In this document: piece by piece, positions 7,968 through 17,529 of the stretch | How positions within the stretch are numbered: the stretch's first letter is position 1 | Layout of the letters: every line of letters starts with the position of its first letter | NCBI GenBank assembly: GCA_001829785.1 | Contig: MICF01000005.1 | Span: 186,001 to 250,000 of the forward strand | Direction: 5' to 3' | Origin: Sulfurimonas sp. RIFOXYD12_FULL_33_39 | GTDB taxonomy: Bacteria; Campylobacterota; Campylobacteria; Campylobacterales; Sulfurimonadaceae | DNA length: 64,000 bases | Notes under the pieces: generated by a model | The model's database searches: none | What the model saw: the letters and a program-made list of their open reading frames with translations, nothing else | Told to the model about the DNA's origin: nothing | Program-made: the position numbers and the translations under genes

Positions 7968-8825
7968 TTGAACAATTTTATTGATAAAGTTTTTGCCCAC
8001 TCAACAAAAATTATTGCCCTTGTGGTGCTTTTGCTTGTCGCTTGGATATTTGTTGTACTTTTTGAGCACTCGCTTGAATCAATAAAAGCATTCGGCTTTA
8101 GTTTTATAGTAGATACAAAATGGGCACCGAATTTAGAGAAATTCGGTGCATTTCCGGCTATATACGGTTCAGTCATTTCAACTTTCCTAGCTATGATTAT
8201 GGCTGTTCCCGTCTCCATAGGTATTGCTATTTTTTTAAGTGAAATAGCACATGTAAAACTAAAAACACCCGCAGGCATATCAATAGAACTTTTGGCTGCT
8301 ATTCCTTCTGTTATTTACGGTATGTGGGGACTTTTTTACTTTGTTCCTATTATCCGCGATATATTCGGCGGCATCGGTATCAGTATGCTTACGGCGGGAA
8401 TCGTTCTATCAATCATGATACTTCCTTTTATGGCGGCAGTTACCCGTGATGCTATGAACACGACGCCTGACATCTTAAAAGAGTCAGCTTATGCCCTTGG
8501 TGGAACTAAATGGGATGTCGTTAAAGATATTATTATCCCTTACGCAAAAGCCGGAATCATCGGCTCATTCATTTTAGCACTAGGTCGCGCTATCGGCGAG
8601 ACAATGGCGGTCACTTTTGTAATGGGTAATGTGCATAAAATTTCAGCAGATTTAACACAGCCCGCAACTTCTATTCCCGTAACTCTTGCAAATGAGTTTG
8701 CAGAAGCCGATAGCACGCTTTACTATTCATCTTTGTTTGAACTATCTCTTTTACTGCTTGTTATTAGCTTTTCTATTATCTCTATCGCAAAATTCTACTT
8801 CCTTAGAAGAAAAAGGATTGCATAA
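7968..8825 (+). CDS. pstC: Phosphate ABC transporter permease PstC
   Basis: PstC is one of the two membrane subunits of the high-affinity phosphate importer. The 285-residue protein has about six membrane segments, the first at residues 10-32, and the permease loop SAYALGGTKWDVVKDIIIPYAKAGIIGS that meets PstB. It starts with TTG at 7968, about nine bases after AAAAGG; no ATG or GTG fits this position. Its stop overlaps the pstA start by 1 bp (TAATG), and the four genes up to phoU form one operon behind the Pho-type box. Confidence 0.95.
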   Translation: MNNFIDKVFAHSTKIIALVVLLLVAWIFVVLFEHSLESIKAFGFSFIVDTKWAPNLEKFGAFPAIYGSVISTFLAMIMAVPVSIGIAIFLSEIAHVKLKTPAGISIELLAAIPSVIYGMWGLFYFVPIIRDIFGGIGISMLTAGIVLSIMILPFMAAVTRDAMNTTPDILKESAYALGGTKWDVVKDIIIPYAKAGIIGSFILALGRAIGETMAVTFVMGNVHKISADLTQPATSIPVTLANEFAEADSTLYYSSLFELSLLLLVISFSIISIAKFYFLRRKRIA

Positions 8826-9667
8826 TGACTCACACTCAAAAAAGAATTTTAATTAATAATATTGTTATGGTCTTATCTACTCTATCAGCAATAATAGGGA
8901 TATGTTTTCTGCTGTGGATACTTAGCGTTTTAGTGGCAAATGGGCTTGATGCCATTAGTGCAACGATATTTATGCAAGAGGGTGCTCCTCCCGGCAATAT
9001 TAACGGTGGTTTAAAACATGCTCTTATAGGTCAGCTGATAATTGTCTCTTATGCAACACTCTTTGGTGTTCCATTTGGTATTTTAGCAGGTACTTATCTT
9101 AGCGAATATGGACAAAAATCTAAACTTGCGGAAATAATTCGAGATATATCAGACATAATGATGAGTGCCCCTAGTATAGTTATAGGGGCATTTGTCTATG
9201 CGATTGTTGTTGCACCTATGGGTCATTTTAGCGGCTGGGCAGGTTCAATTGCTCTTACTATTATTATGATTCCTATAATTTTAAGGACGACTGATGATAT
9301 GTTACAGCTTGTACCTTCAACTCTGCGTGAAGCAGCGTTTGCACTTGGCGCTCCAAAATATAAAGTTATTATACAAGTCGTTTACAGAGGTGCAAAAGCG
9401 GGAATATTAACAGGTATTTTACTAGGCGTAGCACGTGTTGCAGGAGAGACCGCACCGCTTCTTTTTACGTCTTTTAATAATAACTTTTTAAATACTAATA
9501 TGAGTGAACCCATGGCTTCACTCACTGTTACAATTTACAATTATGCAACTAGCCCTTATGAAGATTGGCAAAAACTCGGATGGGCTGCAGCGTTTATACT
9601 TAGTATGTTTATTTTAACTCTAAACATATTAGGACGACTATTTTTATTAAAGAAAAAAGGCAAATAA
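8825..9667 (+). CDS. pstA: Phosphate ABC transporter permease PstA
   Basis: PstA is the second membrane subunit of the phosphate importer. The 280-residue protein carries six predicted membrane segments and the EAA-type loop [28 protein letters not shown], followed by [16 protein letters not shown], a family hallmark. Start and stop overlap the neighbours by 1 bp on both sides, which implies coupled translation and equal amounts with PstC and PstB. Confidence 0.96.
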   Translation: MTHTQKRILINNIVMVLSTLSAIIGICFLLWILSVLVANGLDAISATIFMQEGAPPGNINGGLKHALIGQLIIVSYATLFGVPFGILAGTYLSEYGQKSKLAEIIRDISDIMMSAPSIVIGAFVYAIVVAPMGHFSGWAGSIALTIIMIPIILRTTDDMLQLVPSTLREAAFALGAPKYKVIIQVVYRGAKAGILTGILLGVARVAGETAPLLFTSFNNNFLNTNMSEPMASLTVTIYNYATSPYEDWQKLGWAAAFILSMFILTLNILGRLFLLKKKGK

Positions 9668-10452
9668 TGGCAACTATTGTTGAAATAAATGAGCAAAAAG
9701 CACTTGAAGTTAAAAATTTTGAATTTACATATGCAGGTGCAGATGCACCTAGCATAAAAAAACTGACAATGCCTATAGCAAGGCATAATATTACCGCTTT
9801 AATTGGACCATCAGGGTGCGGCAAAACAACACTTTTAAGAAGTTTTAACCGTATGCACGACTTATATCCCGGTAATAAATACAACGGAGAGATTCTCTTT
9901 AAAGATAGAAATATTTTAATCCCTAAAGAGGATTTAATAAAACTAAGAATCCAAATAGGAATGATTTTTCAAAAACCTACGGCTTTCCCTATGAGTATTT
10001 TTGACAATGTTGCTTACGGTATGAGACTTCAGGGGATAAAAAACAAAACAGAACTTAGTGGCAGAGTAGAAAAAGCACTTAAAGATGCTGCAATATGGAA
10101 TGAGGTTAAAGATAGACTAAAACATGATGCAAGCGGACTCTCCGGCGGTCAACAGCAGAGATTATGTATTGCAAGAGCAGTAGCAGTTGAGCCTGAAGTT
10201 CTGCTTTTTGATGAGCCTACTTCCGCGCTTGACCCGATTTCTACGGCAGGGATTGAAGAGTTAATTGTGGAGCTTAGAGAGAGAGTTTCTATTATTATAG
10301 TTACGCACAATATGCAACAAGCGGCGCGTGTTAGCGATTATACGGGGTTTATGTATCTAGGAGAGCTCGTAGAGCTAGGTCGAACCGAAGAGTTATTTGT
10401 AACACCAAAAGAGAGACTAACCGAAGAGTACATTACCGGAAAATTCGGTTGA
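9667..10452 (+). CDS. pstB: Phosphate ABC transporter ATP-binding protein PstB
   Basis: PstB hydrolyses ATP to drive phosphate import and also takes part in signalling to PhoR through PhoU. The 261-residue protein shows Walker [10 protein letters not shown], signature LSGGQQQR, Walker [13 protein letters not shown] and the switch histidine in [14 protein letters not shown]. The ending with [10 protein letters not shown] is typical of PstB rather than other ATPases. It overlaps pstA by 1 bp and precedes phoU by 15 bp. Confidence 0.97.
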   Translation: MATIVEINEQKALEVKNFEFTYAGADAPSIKKLTMPIARHNITALIGPSGCGKTTLLRSFNRMHDLYPGNKYNGEILFKDRNILIPKEDLIKLRIQIGMIFQKPTAFPMSIFDNVAYGMRLQGIKNKTELSGRVEKALKDAAIWNEVKDRLKHDASGLSGGQQQRLCIARAVAVEPEVLLFDEPTSALDPISTAGIEELIVELRERVSIIIVTHNMQQAARVSDYTGFMYLGELVELGRTEELFVTPKERLTEEYITGKFG

Positions 10453-10467
10453 TAACAAAGGATTAAA

Positions 10468-11139
10468 ATGCTAACAAAATATGATATAAAAATCGATAAT
10501 ATCAAAGAGAAAATATCTACTCTTTTAGAAAATATTACAGCTGCAAATGAGTTGTGCTTAGAAGCGTACCAAAGTGCGGATTTAGCTAAATTCAAAGAGG
10601 TTGGAACTATTCTTGAGCATATCGGCATGAAGGGCGATGATATTGACAATGAAATAATCAAAACTTTTGCTCTTTATGGACCCGAAGCTAAGGAGCTTCG
10701 TTTTTTAGTTGCATATCTGAAAATGACTAATGAGCTTATACGCATTGGAGAGGGTGTCAAAAAATATGCTCGCAGTATGCGTGAACATGTTACTAGCGAT
10801 TGTGATCTTAACGCTTTAAAACCGAGCATTGTTCTTTTGCATAAAAGTAGTATCAATGCTCTAAAATATATTTTAGAGTGCTTTAAACAAAGTGATGATT
10901 GCAATTATGAGGATAATTATAGAAAAGTGCTTGTCGAAGAGAGTATGAATGACGATTTATTTTCTATCCTTGAAAAAGAGATATTAAACAAAATAATAGA
11001 CGAAAAAGAGCTGTCAATAGAATATGTGCGGGTGTTGGCAAGTTTAAGAAAACTTGAGAGATCGTGTGATAGAAGCGTAAATATTGCGAACCTTATGATG
11101 TATGCTAGACAAGGCGGAGAGATTAGGCTTTTTAATTAA
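10468..11139 (+). CDS. phoU: Phosphate signalling protein PhoU
   Basis: PhoU is a cytoplasmic helical protein that links the Pst transporter to the PhoR kinase and keeps the Pho regulon off when phosphate is plentiful. The 223-residue all-helical protein has the two-repeat PhoU layout, with acidic metal-site segments such as KGDDIDNEI and LRKLERSCDRSVNIANLMMY. AAGGA lies before the ATG. It closes the pst operon; no phoR or phoB gene is in the window. The 3' end runs into an A/T-rich stretch without a clear hairpin. Confidence 0.9.
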   Translation: MLTKYDIKIDNIKEKISTLLENITAANELCLEAYQSADLAKFKEVGTILEHIGMKGDDIDNEIIKTFALYGPEAKELRFLVAYLKMTNELIRIGEGVKKYARSMREHVTSDCDLNALKPSIVLLHKSSINALKYILECFKQSDDCNYEDNYRKVLVEESMNDDLFSILEKEILNKIIDEKELSIEYVRVLASLRKLERSCDRSVNIANLMMYARQGGEIRLFN

Positions 11140-11180
11140 TATTTTTATTAAAAAACTTTTTTTTACACAAATATTAAAAC

Positions 11181-11234
11181 TGATTAAAATTTAATCACTT
11201 AAGATTTTTGTTTCATAAATTAATAAGGTATACT
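11181..11234 (+). promoter_or_regulatory. glnA promoter region with two dyads
   Basis: TATACT at 11229-11234 is a good -10. It lies inside an inverted repeat, ATTAATA (11219-11225) and TATTAAT (11238-11244). About 32 bp upstream of the -10 lies a near-perfect palindrome, TGATTAAA-A-TTTAATCA (11181-11197), at a position where activators commonly bind. Regulator identity is unknown. Confidence 0.5.
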
Positions 11235-11264
11235 ACGTATTAATAAAATACAGGAGATATGATT

Positions 11265-12695
11265 ATGGGAAAATTTGTAAACAACATAGAAGAATATTTT
11301 GCTTTTTGCGAAGAGAACGATGTTCAGTTTGTTGATTTAAGATTTACTGATTTAAAAGGTACATGGCACCACGTTACATATAGAGCAAGTGCTGTAAATG
11401 AAGGAAATTTAACAAACGGTTTCCCGTTTGACGGTTCATCTATTGAGAAATGGCAGCCAATTAACAAGTCTGATATGCTTTTAAAAGCAGACATTCCTAC
11501 AGCGTTTTTAGATCCATTTACTGCAGACCCTACTATAATTATTTTTTGTGATGTATATGATATTTATAAAGGTCAAATGTACGAAAAATGTCCTCGTTCT
11601 ATTGCCAAAGCAACACTTAAACATGCAGAATCTGTAGGTATAGCAGACGCAGCATACTTTGGACCTGAAAATGAATTTTTTATTTTTGACGACGTAAGAA
11701 TCATCGATAATATGAATGAAGCAGGTTATAGAATCGATACTGAAGAGGGTGAGTGGAACTCAAATACTCACTATGCAGACGGTTATAATACAGGTCACCG
11801 CGGTGGTGTTAAAGGTGGTTATTTCCCAGTATCGCCGATTGATACGCAAGTTGATTTAAGAGCTGAAATGATGCAAGTTTTAGAGCAAGTCGGCTTAGAA
11901 GTAGTTCTTGGTCACCATGAAGTTGCTCAAGGTCAAGGTGAAATCGGTATAGTTTTCTCTGATATCGTAGGTGCAGCAGACAATGTTCAAAAACTAAAAT
12001 ATGTAATCAAAATGGTTGCTCACTTAAACGGTAAAACTGCAACATTTATGCCAAAACCTCTTTTTGGAGATAACGGAAACGGTATGCACGTTCACCAATC
12101 ACTATGGAAAAACGGTAAAAACCTTTTCTATGAAGAGGGAAATTATGCTAATCTTTCTGAAATGGCTCTTCACTATGCCGGCGGTATATTTAAACATGCT
12201 AAAGCGGTTGCGGCACTTACTAATCCTTCGACTAACTCATACAAAAGACTTATTCCTGGATTTGAAGCTCCAAGTATATTAACTTATTCTATGCAAAATC
12301 GTTCAGCATCTTGTCGTATCCCATACGGTGCAGGCGAAAAAGCTACTCGTATCGAGATGAGATTCCCGGATTCAACTTCTTGCCCATACTTAGCATTTTC
12401 AGCAATGATGATGGCTGGGCTTGACGGTATTAAAAATAAAACTGTTCCTGTTGGACCTATGGATGAAGATTTATTTGAATTAAGCCTTGATGAGATTCGT
12501 GAAAAAGGCATTCCTCAAATGCCTCATACTTTACGTGAAGCAACTGAAGCTCTTATAGCTAATCACTCATTTTTAAGCCCGGTATTTACAAAAACATTTA
12601 TTGATGATTACCAACATTATATGTTTGAGAGACAAATCTGGCCGGATGAGAGTCGTCCGACTGCTTACGAGTTTAAAACAACTTACTCTTGCTAA
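11265..12695 (+). CDS. glnA: Glutamine synthetase, type I
   Basis: GlnA makes glutamine from glutamate, ammonia and ATP, the main route of ammonia assimilation. The protein has the family motifs FDGSSIEKW, the ATP/metal segment [24 protein letters not shown], and [11 protein letters not shown], plus a C-terminal region of class I length. An ATG at 11259 is also open, but AGGAG ends only two bases before it; the ATG at 11265 has eight bases and gives the usual MGKFV start, hence 476 residues. The adenylylation tyrosine region of class I-beta enzymes cannot be asserted by eye. A strong hairpin follows the stop. Confidence 0.96.
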   Translation: MGKFVNNIEEYFAFCEENDVQFVDLRFTDLKGTWHHVTYRASAVNEGNLTNGFPFDGSSIEKWQPINKSDMLLKADIPTAFLDPFTADPTIIIFCDVYDIYKGQMYEKCPRSIAKATLKHAESVGIADAAYFGPENEFFIFDDVRIIDNMNEAGYRIDTEEGEWNSNTHYADGYNTGHRGGVKGGYFPVSPIDTQVDLRAEMMQVLEQVGLEVVLGHHEVAQGQGEIGIVFSDIVGAADNVQKLKYVIKMVAHLNGKTATFMPKPLFGDNGNGMHVHQSLWKNGKNLFYEEGNYANLSEMALHYAGGIFKHAKAVAALTNPSTNSYKRLIPGFEAPSILTYSMQNRSASCRIPYGAGEKATRIEMRFPDSTSCPYLAFSAMMMAGLDGIKNKTVPVGPMDEDLFELSLDEIREKGIPQMPHTLREATEALIANHSFLSPVFTKTFIDDYQHYMFERQIWPDESRPTAYEFKTTYSC

Positions 12696-12702
12696 AAAAT
12701 TA

Positions 12703-12724
12703 AATCCCGCTTTTTTGCGGGATT
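12703..12724 (+). terminator. glnA terminator hairpin
   Basis: AATCCCGC (12703-12710), a six-T loop, and GCGGGATT (12717-12724) form a perfect 8-bp GC-rich stem starting 8 bp after the glnA stop. The T-run is in the loop rather than after the stem. Confidence 0.7.
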
Positions 12725-12762
12725 ATCCAACTTTTCAAACAATCAACTAATCACAAATTTGC

Positions 12763-12804
12763 TATAATTTCAAAATAATAACCGTATATAAGAGTGCGTT
12801 ATTA
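12763..12804 (+). promoter_or_regulatory. leuA promoter -10 and leader dyad
   Basis: TATAAT lies at 12763-12768. Just downstream, at the expected transcript start, TAATAAC (12776-12782) and GTTATTA (12798-12804) form a 7-bp inverted repeat. It could be an operator or a 5' hairpin. I see no leucine-rich leader peptide, so classic attenuation is unlikely. Confidence 0.45.
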
Positions 12805-12828
12805 AAATTCAAGTTAAAAGGTATTTTG

Positions 12829-14487
12829 ATGAACAAAATCCAAGAGGGCAAATATCGCCCATATCCGCAAATAGATTTGCCAAATAGAAAATGGCCTGCT
12901 AAAACTATTACATCGTCTCCTGCGTGGTGCAGTGTTGATTTACGTGACGGTAATCAAGCACTTATAAACCCGATGGATATGAATAAAAAACTTGAACTTT
13001 TTGCACTCTTATTAAAACTCGGATTTAAAGAAATAGAGGTTGGTTTCCCTTCCGCATCAAAAGTAGAATTTGATTTTTTACGCCGTTTGGTTAACGATAA
13101 ACTTATTCCAGATGATGTAACTATACAAGTGTTAGTTCAAGCAAGGGAGCACTTAATTGCTAAAACTTTTGAAGCATTACAAGGCGTAAAAAAAGCAACC
13201 GTACATCTTTACAATTCTACTTCCGTTGCACAACGTAAAATTGTTTTTGGCAAAACTCAAGAAGAGATTATACAACTTGCCGAAGAAGGTATTGACTTAG
13301 TCAAAAAATATGAAAAAGATTTTGATGGTAAAATTTTCTTAGAGTACTCTCCTGAGAGTTTTACAGGAACAGAGTTAGAGTTTGCGGCTCGTATATGTAA
13401 CGCCGTAACTGCTCGATGGGGAATAAGCAGTGATAGAAAAGTTATCATTAACTTGCCTGCGACGGTAGAAGTAGCTACTCCTAACGTATATGCAGACCAG
13501 ATTGAGTGGATGAGCGAACATTTGCATAACAGAGAAAACGTAATAATATCTACGCATACTCATAACGATAGAGGAACAAGCGTAGCTGCAACTGAGTTGG
13601 CGCTTTTAGCAGGTGCTGATAGAGTTGAAGGAACACTTTTGTGTAACGGTGAGAGAACAGGAAATGTTGACATTATAACTCTTGCTCTTAATATGACGAC
13701 TCAGGGGATTGATTCTAAACTTGATTTTAGCAATGTGAATGAAGTTTTGGATATTGTAGAAAAATGTACCGAAATAGAGACACATGTAAGACACCCTTAC
13801 GTAGGAGAATTGGTTTATACGGCATTTTCAGGTTCTCATCAAGACGCTATAAACAAAGGTCTTGCTTATAGAAAATCAAGCGGGGATACATTTTGGGAAG
13901 TTCCGTACTTGCCGATAGACCCAGAGGATGTCGGCAGAAGTTATGAGAGTATCATACGTATAAATTCACAATCAGGCAAAGGCGGAGTTGCTTATATATT
14001 GGAGAAAAATTTCGGTTATCAGCTTCCAAAAGCAATGCATCCTGAAGTCGGAAAACTTGTTCAGGAAGTAAGCGATAAAAAAGGCGAAGAGCTAAGTGCA
14101 AATGAAATACTAGAAATTTTTAAAGATAATTATCTTGATATAAAGGAGCATATATCTTTAAGCGACTTTACCGTAACTTCCGTAAAAGGCATATCAAAAT
14201 GTACTTTGACATACAACTGTAACGGCAAAAATGTTATTGCAGAAGGAGAAGGTAATGGTCCTGTTGATGCATGTAAAAATGCTTTAATGAAAGATTATAA
14301 AAATGATTTTACAATCAACTCATACTATGAACACTCTTGCGGTCATCAAAGTTCTGCAAAAGCTATAGCTTATATTGAAATTCAGACCAAAGAGACACTC
14401 TCTTGCTTTGGAGTAGGTGCAGATAACGACATAGCAACCGCCTCGGTTAAAGCGCTTTTTTGCGCATTAAACAGAGCATTTCATTAA
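12829..14487 (+). CDS. leuA: 2-isopropylmalate synthase (long LeuA form)
   Basis: LeuA condenses acetyl-CoA with 2-oxoisovalerate, the first committed step of leucine synthesis. The 552-residue protein is of the long type also found in actinobacteria and fungi. The TIM barrel has the metal-binding start VDLRDGNQAL and the HTHNDRGTSVAATELAL motif; a linker region leads to a C-terminal regulatory domain (from about residue 430) that in this family binds leucine. An ATG at 12829 follows AAAAGG with seven bases and is preferred to the TTG one codon earlier. It stands alone; leuBCD are not in the window. A hairpin follows the stop. Confidence 0.93.
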   Translation: MNKIQEGKYRPYPQIDLPNRKWPAKTITSSPAWCSVDLRDGNQALINPMDMNKKLELFALLLKLGFKEIEVGFPSASKVEFDFLRRLVNDKLIPDDVTIQVLVQAREHLIAKTFEALQGVKKATVHLYNSTSVAQRKIVFGKTQEEIIQLAEEGIDLVKKYEKDFDGKIFLEYSPESFTGTELEFAARICNAVTARWGISSDRKVIINLPATVEVATPNVYADQIEWMSEHLHNRENVIISTHTHNDRGTSVAATELALLAGADRVEGTLLCNGERTGNVDIITLALNMTTQGIDSKLDFSNVNEVLDIVEKCTEIETHVRHPYVGELVYTAFSGSHQDAINKGLAYRKSSGDTFWEVPYLPIDPEDVGRSYESIIRINSQSGKGGVAYILEKNFGYQLPKAMHPEVGKLVQEVSDKKGEELSANEILEIFKDNYLDIKEHISLSDFTVTSVKGISKCTLTYNCNGKNVIAEGEGNGPVDACKNALMKDYKNDFTINSYYEHSCGHQSSAKAIAYIEIQTKETLSCFGVGADNDIATASVKALFCALNRAFH

Positions 14488-14494
14488 TTTATCC

Positions 14495-14520
14495 GCCAAA
14501 GGAAGTAAATACCCTTTGGC
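14495..14520. terminator. Bidirectional hairpin between leuA and the convergent barrel gene
   Basis: GCCAAAGG (14495-14502) and CCTTTGGC (14513-14520) form a perfect 8-bp stem with a 10-base loop, in the 42-bp gap between convergent genes. It could end transcripts from both sides. Confidence 0.65.
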
Positions 14521-14529
14521 TCTATAAAA

Positions 14530-15657
14530 TCAAAACGACAAACTCCACTTTACGTAGTATCTATCTCCACTCATTCCAAACTCGTTCTCATTATCTTTGC
14601 TTTGTATCTGTGCACCAAGTATAAAAGAGTTATAATCATTTAACGTATATGTAATTGCAGGTGCTATAAAGCGTGAATCTTTTCCATTGAAGCTCTCTAC
14701 ATACAAGAGCGAAGCGTCTAAAAAAATATTAAAACTGTAACTTAGCATAGTTCCTAAATATTTGTTAGAATAGGTCATACTTGATAAGATGTCTCTTTTA
14801 AAATTTAACAGTATATCTTTATATAGAAATTTCTCAGAACTGTAAAGAGCTTCTATCGTTATATTTAAACCGTTTTCAAAACCGTACTCTCCTCCGAAAA
14901 TTGCCTGAAAATACTCTATATCATCAGTGCCGAGTTGAGTTTTAATGCTATTTTTTATATAGGCAATCTCACTTCTAAGTACGACTCCGGTATCTGCCAA
15001 ATTTGACTCCATCTCATACCCTAACATGTTAATATTATCCGAGGCAATAACATCTAAGGCAATATCTCCAAATCTTGTAAGGAGTTTATATCTTGCACCG
15101 CACTTTATAGTCTCATCTTCTTTTTGTGCAGCTACAACCGTTATGCTTGAAGTTGCATCCAGATATCTGGTATATGAGAGAGCCGCAACGCCAAAAACCT
15201 CATCACTCTCTAGTGCAAAACTATTTTTAGGGTTAAAAAGATTCACAGGCGACCATATATGTCCTACTCCCATATTTATATTTTGCAGACCGATTATGAC
15301 TCTATTTTTAGCATCCCCATAACCTCCGTAAAGTCTATATATCTTTGCATTTATAGAGCCGTTTGCATAGTTTTCAAAACTGCTTTGTGTTTTAAATGCA
15401 GTATCTGAGTGTATCAATTTTAAAGAGTTAAATTCATCTGAGCCTATATAATTATCTCCAAAATAGTTAATACCGTCTGCTATTATAGTACCGAAGTAAC
15501 CGCCCTCGTTATAATTACCATAGAGTCTTAATCTGTTATAGTTATACATGTATGATTCTTGTGCAACAGTTATATTCGTATTATTAACTTTATACTCAAA
15601 ATCAGCATAAACTACATGTAAGAACAGAAATAAAAATAGTAGTAGCTTTTTAATCAT
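14530..15657 (-). CDS. Putative outer-membrane beta-barrel protein of the ABC/LolA-like operon
   Basis: This is a 375-residue protein with a signal peptide (residues 1-18, ending VVYA) and a body of alternating short strands. It closes with YYVKWSLSF, an aromatic-ended barrel signature. I do not recognise a named family. It is the last gene of a five-gene leftward operon: its start overlaps the ATPase gene by 8 bp. The context suggests it is the outer-membrane end of whatever the ABC transporter and the LolA-like carrier move. A porin role without link to transport is the alternative. Confidence 0.7.
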   Translation of the reverse strand: MIKKLLLFLFLFLHVVYADFEYKVNNTNITVAQESYMYNYNRLRLYGNYNEGGYFGTIIADGINYFGDNYIGSDEFNSLKLIHSDTAFKTQSSFENYANGSINAKIYRLYGGYGDAKNRVIIGLQNINMGVGHIWSPVNLFNPKNSFALESDEVFGVAALSYTRYLDATSSITVVAAQKEDETIKCGARYKLLTRFGDIALDVIASDNINMLGYEMESNLADTGVVLRSEIAYIKNSIKTQLGTDDIEYFQAIFGGEYGFENGLNITIEALYSSEKFLYKDILLNFKRDILSSMTYSNKYLGTMLSYSFNIFLDASLLYVESFNGKDSRFIAPAITYTLNDYNSFILGAQIQSKDNENEFGMSGDRYYVKWSLSF

Positions 15658-16321
15658 CTACTATCACTCCGTCGTTTAGTTTTACAACACGCCTTACACT
15701 GTTTAAAATCAGTTCATCATGTGAAGCAAATAGTATGCTTACACCCTCTTTTTCGTTAAGCTCTCTCATCATATTCATGAGTTTTTGCGAGTTTTTAGAG
15801 TCAAGATTTGCGGTAGGCTCATCCGCTAAAATGATTTTCGGCTTTGCGGCAACTGCACGTGCGACTGCAACTCTTTGCTGTTGTCCTCCGCTTAGTGCGT
15901 TTGGAAGAGATTTTAGTTTATCATCTATCTCAAGCATAGCGGAGATTTCTAAAACTCTTTTTTTTATCTCTTTATCGCTAAATCCGCGAAGCTTCATGAC
16001 AAAACCGATATTCTCTTCAACACTAAGAACTGGAATCAAGTTATATGCTTGGAATACAAAACCAATCTCATTAAGCCTTAAAGTTGTTCGTGCATCTTCA
16101 CTGAGTAAACTTATCTCCTTTTCATCAAAAAATATTTTACCGCTATCTATGGTGTCAAGTGCACCTATAACATTTAAAAGCGTTGTTTTGCCACACCCTG
16201 AAGCTCCGCTAAATAGCGTAAATTCGCCATCTTCTATAGTTAGATTAATATCGCAAAGCGCATGAATCTCTCTTGCTTCATTTTTATAAAAATATTTATT
16301 TACATGTTGGAGTTTTATCAT
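15650..16321 (-). CDS. ABC transporter ATP-binding protein, LolD/MacB type
   Basis: This is a 223-residue ATPase with Walker A GASGCGKTT, signature [15 protein letters not shown], Walker B IILADEPTANLD and the switch histidine in LFASHDELILNSVRRVVKLNDG. The EPTANLD variant and length are those of the LolD/MacB/FtsE group, which power mechanotransmission complexes rather than classic import. It overlaps the downstream barrel gene by 8 bp and the upstream permease by 4 bp, so it almost surely serves the two FtsX-type permeases next to it. Confidence 0.9.
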   Translation of the reverse strand: MIKLQHVNKYFYKNEAREIHALCDINLTIEDGEFTLFSGASGCGKTTLLNVIGALDTIDSGKIFFDEKEISLLSEDARTTLRLNEIGFVFQAYNLIPVLSVEENIGFVMKLRGFSDKEIKKRVLEISAMLEIDDKLKSLPNALSGGQQQRVAVARAVAAKPKIILADEPTANLDSKNSQKLMNMMRELNEKEGVSILFASHDELILNSVRRVVKLNDGVIVDD

Positions 16322-17529
16322 ACATCAGCCTTTATAACATCTATTGGATGGAGTTTTTTTATCTTTTTTAGAGGAATTAATACGCTTAAAAGCGATGCAG
16401 TTATTATTGCGATAAAAGTAGCAGTAAAATATGAAACTTTTATAGTTGCATATATTATTGCCTCATACCCCCACATCTCAAGCGCATCTGAAAAAGAGCT
16501 AAAATCAACTCCGTAATCTCTTAGGTAAATCAATATTACCGCCCCAAAAACGGCACCTAAAAGATAGCCTAAAAAACCGACTACAAGAGACTCTAAAATT
16601 ATCTGCGCTCTTATATATTTATAGTTCATACCCAACGCTAACACTATCCCGAACTCGCGAATCCTATCAAGAATAGACACATACATGACACCGAATATTC
16701 CGACAAAAACAACCCCCATTACTATAAAAAAAGTTATAGAGTTGAAAATAAGCGTCATGTCCTGCATCTGTTTTATCATAGGATTTAGCTCTAAAAAACT
16801 TTTTACATCAAGGTAGGGATATCTGTTTTTTATCTTCTCAAAAACTGCATTATCCTCTGTCATAACTGCGATTTGCATAGCTTCTCCTTCAAAAAGAGAT
16901 AAAAATTTAGAAGCATCTTGAATATTAACAAAAATTGCACCTTTATCAAGATTTATATTTGTTGTTTGAATTATACCTCTTATGCGAAGAGCAATAGAAT
17001 TTATCTCCTTGTTAACATCTTGGGTTGAAAATACTACTTTTGAGCCTATGCGTACTTTTAACTTTTTTGCACTCTCTATGCCTATAAGCGCACCTCTGTT
17101 TTTAAAATCAATCTCTCCGTCTTTTAAAAATTCGCTAAATTTTCCAAATATCTGCTCATCTTTTAAATCTATGCCGATTATCGAAGCAAAAGATGATTTC
17201 TCAGCGGTTGAGAGCAGACCCTCAGCTTTTACTCTTAATACCGTCGATTCGACACCGTCTATATTTTTTATCTCTTCTCTTATCTCTTTGGCTCTATTTA
17301 TTCTATATTTTATATCTTTTTGGCTTCTGTACTCTTTTGCATAGATGCTTATGTCTCCGCTATCACTTCTTTGATTTTTATCCGCCATATTCTCTATCAT
17401 TCCATCATATATACCGCTTATGCCAAGCATCATACTCATACTAACGGCTATCATAACTATGACAAGAAGTGTGCGAGAAGCCCTTAAAAAAGAGTTTTTC
17501 CATGCAAGTTTAAAGATAACGCTAAACAT
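16318..17529 (-). CDS. FtsX-type ABC permease (LolC/E or MacB-like), second subunit
   Basis: This 403-residue inner-membrane protein has the FtsX layout. One membrane segment lies near the N-terminus (about residues 17-39), followed by a periplasmic domain of about 230 residues, and then three membrane segments at about 275-300, 325-350 and 370-395. The C-terminus has the family ending PLKKIKKLHPIDVIKADV. It pairs with the upstream permease, overlapping by 8 bp. Two non-identical permeases with one ATPase resemble LolCDE more than the homodimeric MacB. Confidence 0.85.
   Translation of the reverse strand: MFSVIFKLAWKNSFLRASRTLLVIVMIAVSMSMMLGISGIYDGMIENMADKNQRSDSGDISIYAKEYRSQKDIKYRINRAKEIREEIKNIDGVESTVLRVKAEGLLSTAEKSSFASIIGIDLKDEQIFGKFSEFLKDGEIDFKNRGALIGIESAKKLKVRIGSKVVFSTQDVNKEINSIALRIRGIIQTTNINLDKGAIFVNIQDASKFLSLFEGEAMQIAVMTEDNAVFEKIKNRYPYLDVKSFLELNPMIKQMQDMTLIFNSITFFIVMGVVFVGIFGVMYVSILDRIREFGIVLALGMNYKYIRAQIILESLVVGFLGYLLGAVFGAVILIYLRDYGVDFSSFSDALEMWGYEAIIYATIKVSYFTATFIAIITASLLSVLIPLKKIKKLHPIDVIKADV

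Noticed and set aside
12776..12804. Leucine attenuator before leuA
   Set aside because: There is no leader peptide with leucine codons and no terminator/antiterminator pair, only a single 7-bp dyad.
15735..16265. A 176-codon open frame on the + strand inside the LolD-type ATPase gene
   Set aside because: It is the mirror of a well-supported ATPase with all motifs, has no ribosome site and encodes a Ser/Phe/Leu-rich product typical of antisense shadow frames.
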